From contig JACCYR010000058.1 of assembly GCA_013696385.1 (NCBI GenBank), forward strand, positions 1 to 5,174: a DNA stretch of 5,174 nt, given 5' to 3'. Positions 4,266 to 5,174 of this stretch are shown here, piece after piece (position 1 is the stretch's first letter; every line of letters begins with the position of its first letter). The notes under the pieces are model-generated. The model had not been told where the DNA came from and made no database searches. It saw only the letters and a program-made list of their open reading frames with translations. Origin of the DNA: Acidobacteriota bacterium (GTDB lineage: Bacteria; Acidobacteriota; Blastocatellia; Pyrinomonadales; Pyrinomonadaceae). The position numbers were made by a program, and so were the translations under genes.

Positions 4266-5174
4266 ATGAGTGCAGCAGCTTTAGAACAAGGAAATATCCG
4301 TCCGGCATTAACAATTTTATCGGAAGAAGAAGAGCAGTTTCGCGCCGCGATTCGTGAATTTGCGATGGGCGAAGTTCGCCCGCTCGTTGAGGAAATGGAA
4401 AAAGAGGCGCATCTCGACGCTGATTTAATTCGGCAGTGTTTTGAACTTGGACTAATGGCAATCGAAACGCCCGAAGAATACGGCGGCGCGGGTTCGACAT
4501 TTTTTAACGCGATTTTGGCAATTGAAGAATTGGCGCGGGTTGACGCTTCAATTTCCGTGTTTGTTGACGTGCAGAACACCTTAGTAACAAACGCGATTAT
4601 TCGTTGGGCAAACGACGAGCAAAAGAAAAAGTATCTGCCGCAAATGGCAGAATCAAAAGTCGGCGCGTATGCACTTTCAGAAGCCGGAAGCGGTTCAGAT
4701 GCTTTTTCTTTAAAAACAAAAGCGGTTGACAAGGGCGATTTTTGGGAAATCAGCGGACAAAAACTCTGGATTACCAACGGCAACGAAGCCGAAATTTTTA
4801 TTGTTTTCGCCACTGTTGACCCAAACGCAGGTTACAAAGGCATCACTGCATTTATTGTCGAAAAAGGTTTTGAAGGCTTTTCAGTCGGCAAAAAAGAAGA
4901 CAAACTCGGCATTCGCGCATCTTCAACCACCGAATTGGTTTTGGATTCCTGCCGAGTTCCGAAGGAAAATGTCTTGGGCGAAGTTGGACGTGGCTATAAA
5001 GTTTCGATTGAAACCTTGAACGAAGGACGCATCGGCATCGGAGCGCAAATGATTGGCATTGCCCAAGGCGCGTTTGAAGCGGCTGTTCATTACACGAATG
5101 AACGCGAACAATTCGGCAAAAAAATCAACGATTTTCAAGCCGTGCAGTTTCAACTTGCGGAAATGGCGATTGAT
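4266..5174 (+). CDS. Short/branched-chain acyl-CoA dehydrogenase, first 303 residues (runs off right edge)
   Basis: The frame opens with ATG at 4266, 7 nt after AAGGA (4254-4258), and stays open for 303 codons to the window end, about four fifths of the usual 380 or so residues. The enzyme oxidises acyl-CoA to trans-2-enoyl-CoA with FAD, passing electrons to electron-transfer flavoprotein. Visible are the N-terminal helical domain with TPEEYGGAG (68-76), the acyl-CoA dehydrogenase signature ALSEAGSGSD (136-145), the flavin-contacting WITNG (168-172), KLGIRASST (213-221), LNEGRIGIGAQM (251-262) and the ERxQFGK segment followed by DFQAVQFQLAEMA (279-301). VQNTLV (102-107), VDPNAGYKGITAF (184-196) and RASST closely resemble the mammalian short/branched-chain enzyme ACADSB, so 2-methylbutyryl- or isobutyryl-type substrates are likely. 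The catalytic glutamate near the C-terminus lies beyond the window, so substrate class and activity cannot be confirmed. Confidence 0.95.
   Translation, partial: MSAAALEQGNIRPALTILSEEEEQFRAAIREFAMGEVRPLVEEMEKEAHLDADLIRQCFELGLMAIETPEEYGGAGSTFFNAILAIEELARVDASISVFVDVQNTLVTNAIIRWANDEQKKKYLPQMAESKVGAYALSEAGSGSDAFSLKTKAVDKGDFWEISGQKLWITNGNEAEIFIVFATVDPNAGYKGITAFIVEKGFEGFSVGKKEDKLGIRASSTTELVLDSCRVPKENVLGEVGRGYKVSIETLNEGRIGIGAQMIGIAQGAFEAAVHYTNEREQFGKKINDFQAVQFQLAEMAID

Noticed and set aside
4250..4813. Minus-strand open frame of 187 codons opposite the acyl-CoA dehydrogenase
   Set aside because: The plus strand encodes an unmistakable acyl-CoA dehydrogenase; the serine/alanine-rich antisense reading is a codon-usage shadow.

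Overview
The window looks like a chromosomal piece of a bacterium with moderate to low GC (my impression, not computed). Gene starts vary: ATG, GTG and TTG all occur, mostly with AAGGA-type ribosome binding sites. The truncated sigma factor at the left edge resembles the ECF-type sigma family (TIGR02999/PF07638) that is expanded in Acidobacteriota and Planctomycetota. With the other genes, this makes an Acidobacteriota-like source my best guess, but the sequence does not prove it.

Layout, left to right. (1) The N-terminal 80 codons of an ECF-type sigma factor lie on the minus strand (1-241). A near-consensus promoter sits so close to its GTG start that the mRNA may be leaderless. (2) Divergent from it is a small secreted protein with a signal peptide and a lipocalin-like GxW motif (376-915). 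(3) A non-coding stretch of about 470 bp (916-1385) holds a perfect 16-bp inverted repeat just after that gene. It also holds a decayed second copy of the gene's last codons plus the inverted repeat, and then a bidirectional terminator-like hairpin. (4) On the minus strand, ribH (lumazine synthase) and nusB form a compact unit, transcribed ribH then nusB, with a promoter candidate at 2448-2476. (5) Upstream on the same strand, an integral membrane protein of the lysylphosphatidylglycerol-synthase transmembrane family (3091-4185) overlaps by 20 bp a short crotonase-fold protein (2517-3110). The latter keeps aligned catalytic glutamates but has lost the oxyanion-hole glycines and a large internal loop. 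The first codons of the membrane protein are built from a heptanucleotide tandem repeat. (6) Divergent from this pair is the first 303 codons of a short/branched-chain acyl-CoA dehydrogenase (4266-5174), which runs off the right edge.

How the genes may work together. ribH and nusB are a common housekeeping pair (riboflavin synthesis and rRNA antitermination). The acyl-CoA dehydrogenase is FAD-dependent and belongs to branched-chain amino-acid or fatty-acid oxidation. The divergent crotonase-like gene hints at an acyl-CoA link, but its active site looks impaired, so that link is inference. The secreted protein and the sigma factor share an upstream region, which does not establish a regulatory relation.

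I see no CRISPR array, tRNA, rRNA, transposase or phage gene. The least ordinary items are the degenerate crotonase translationally coupled to a membrane protein, the heptamer repeat at the start of that membrane protein, and the duplicated gene end with its inverted repeat.
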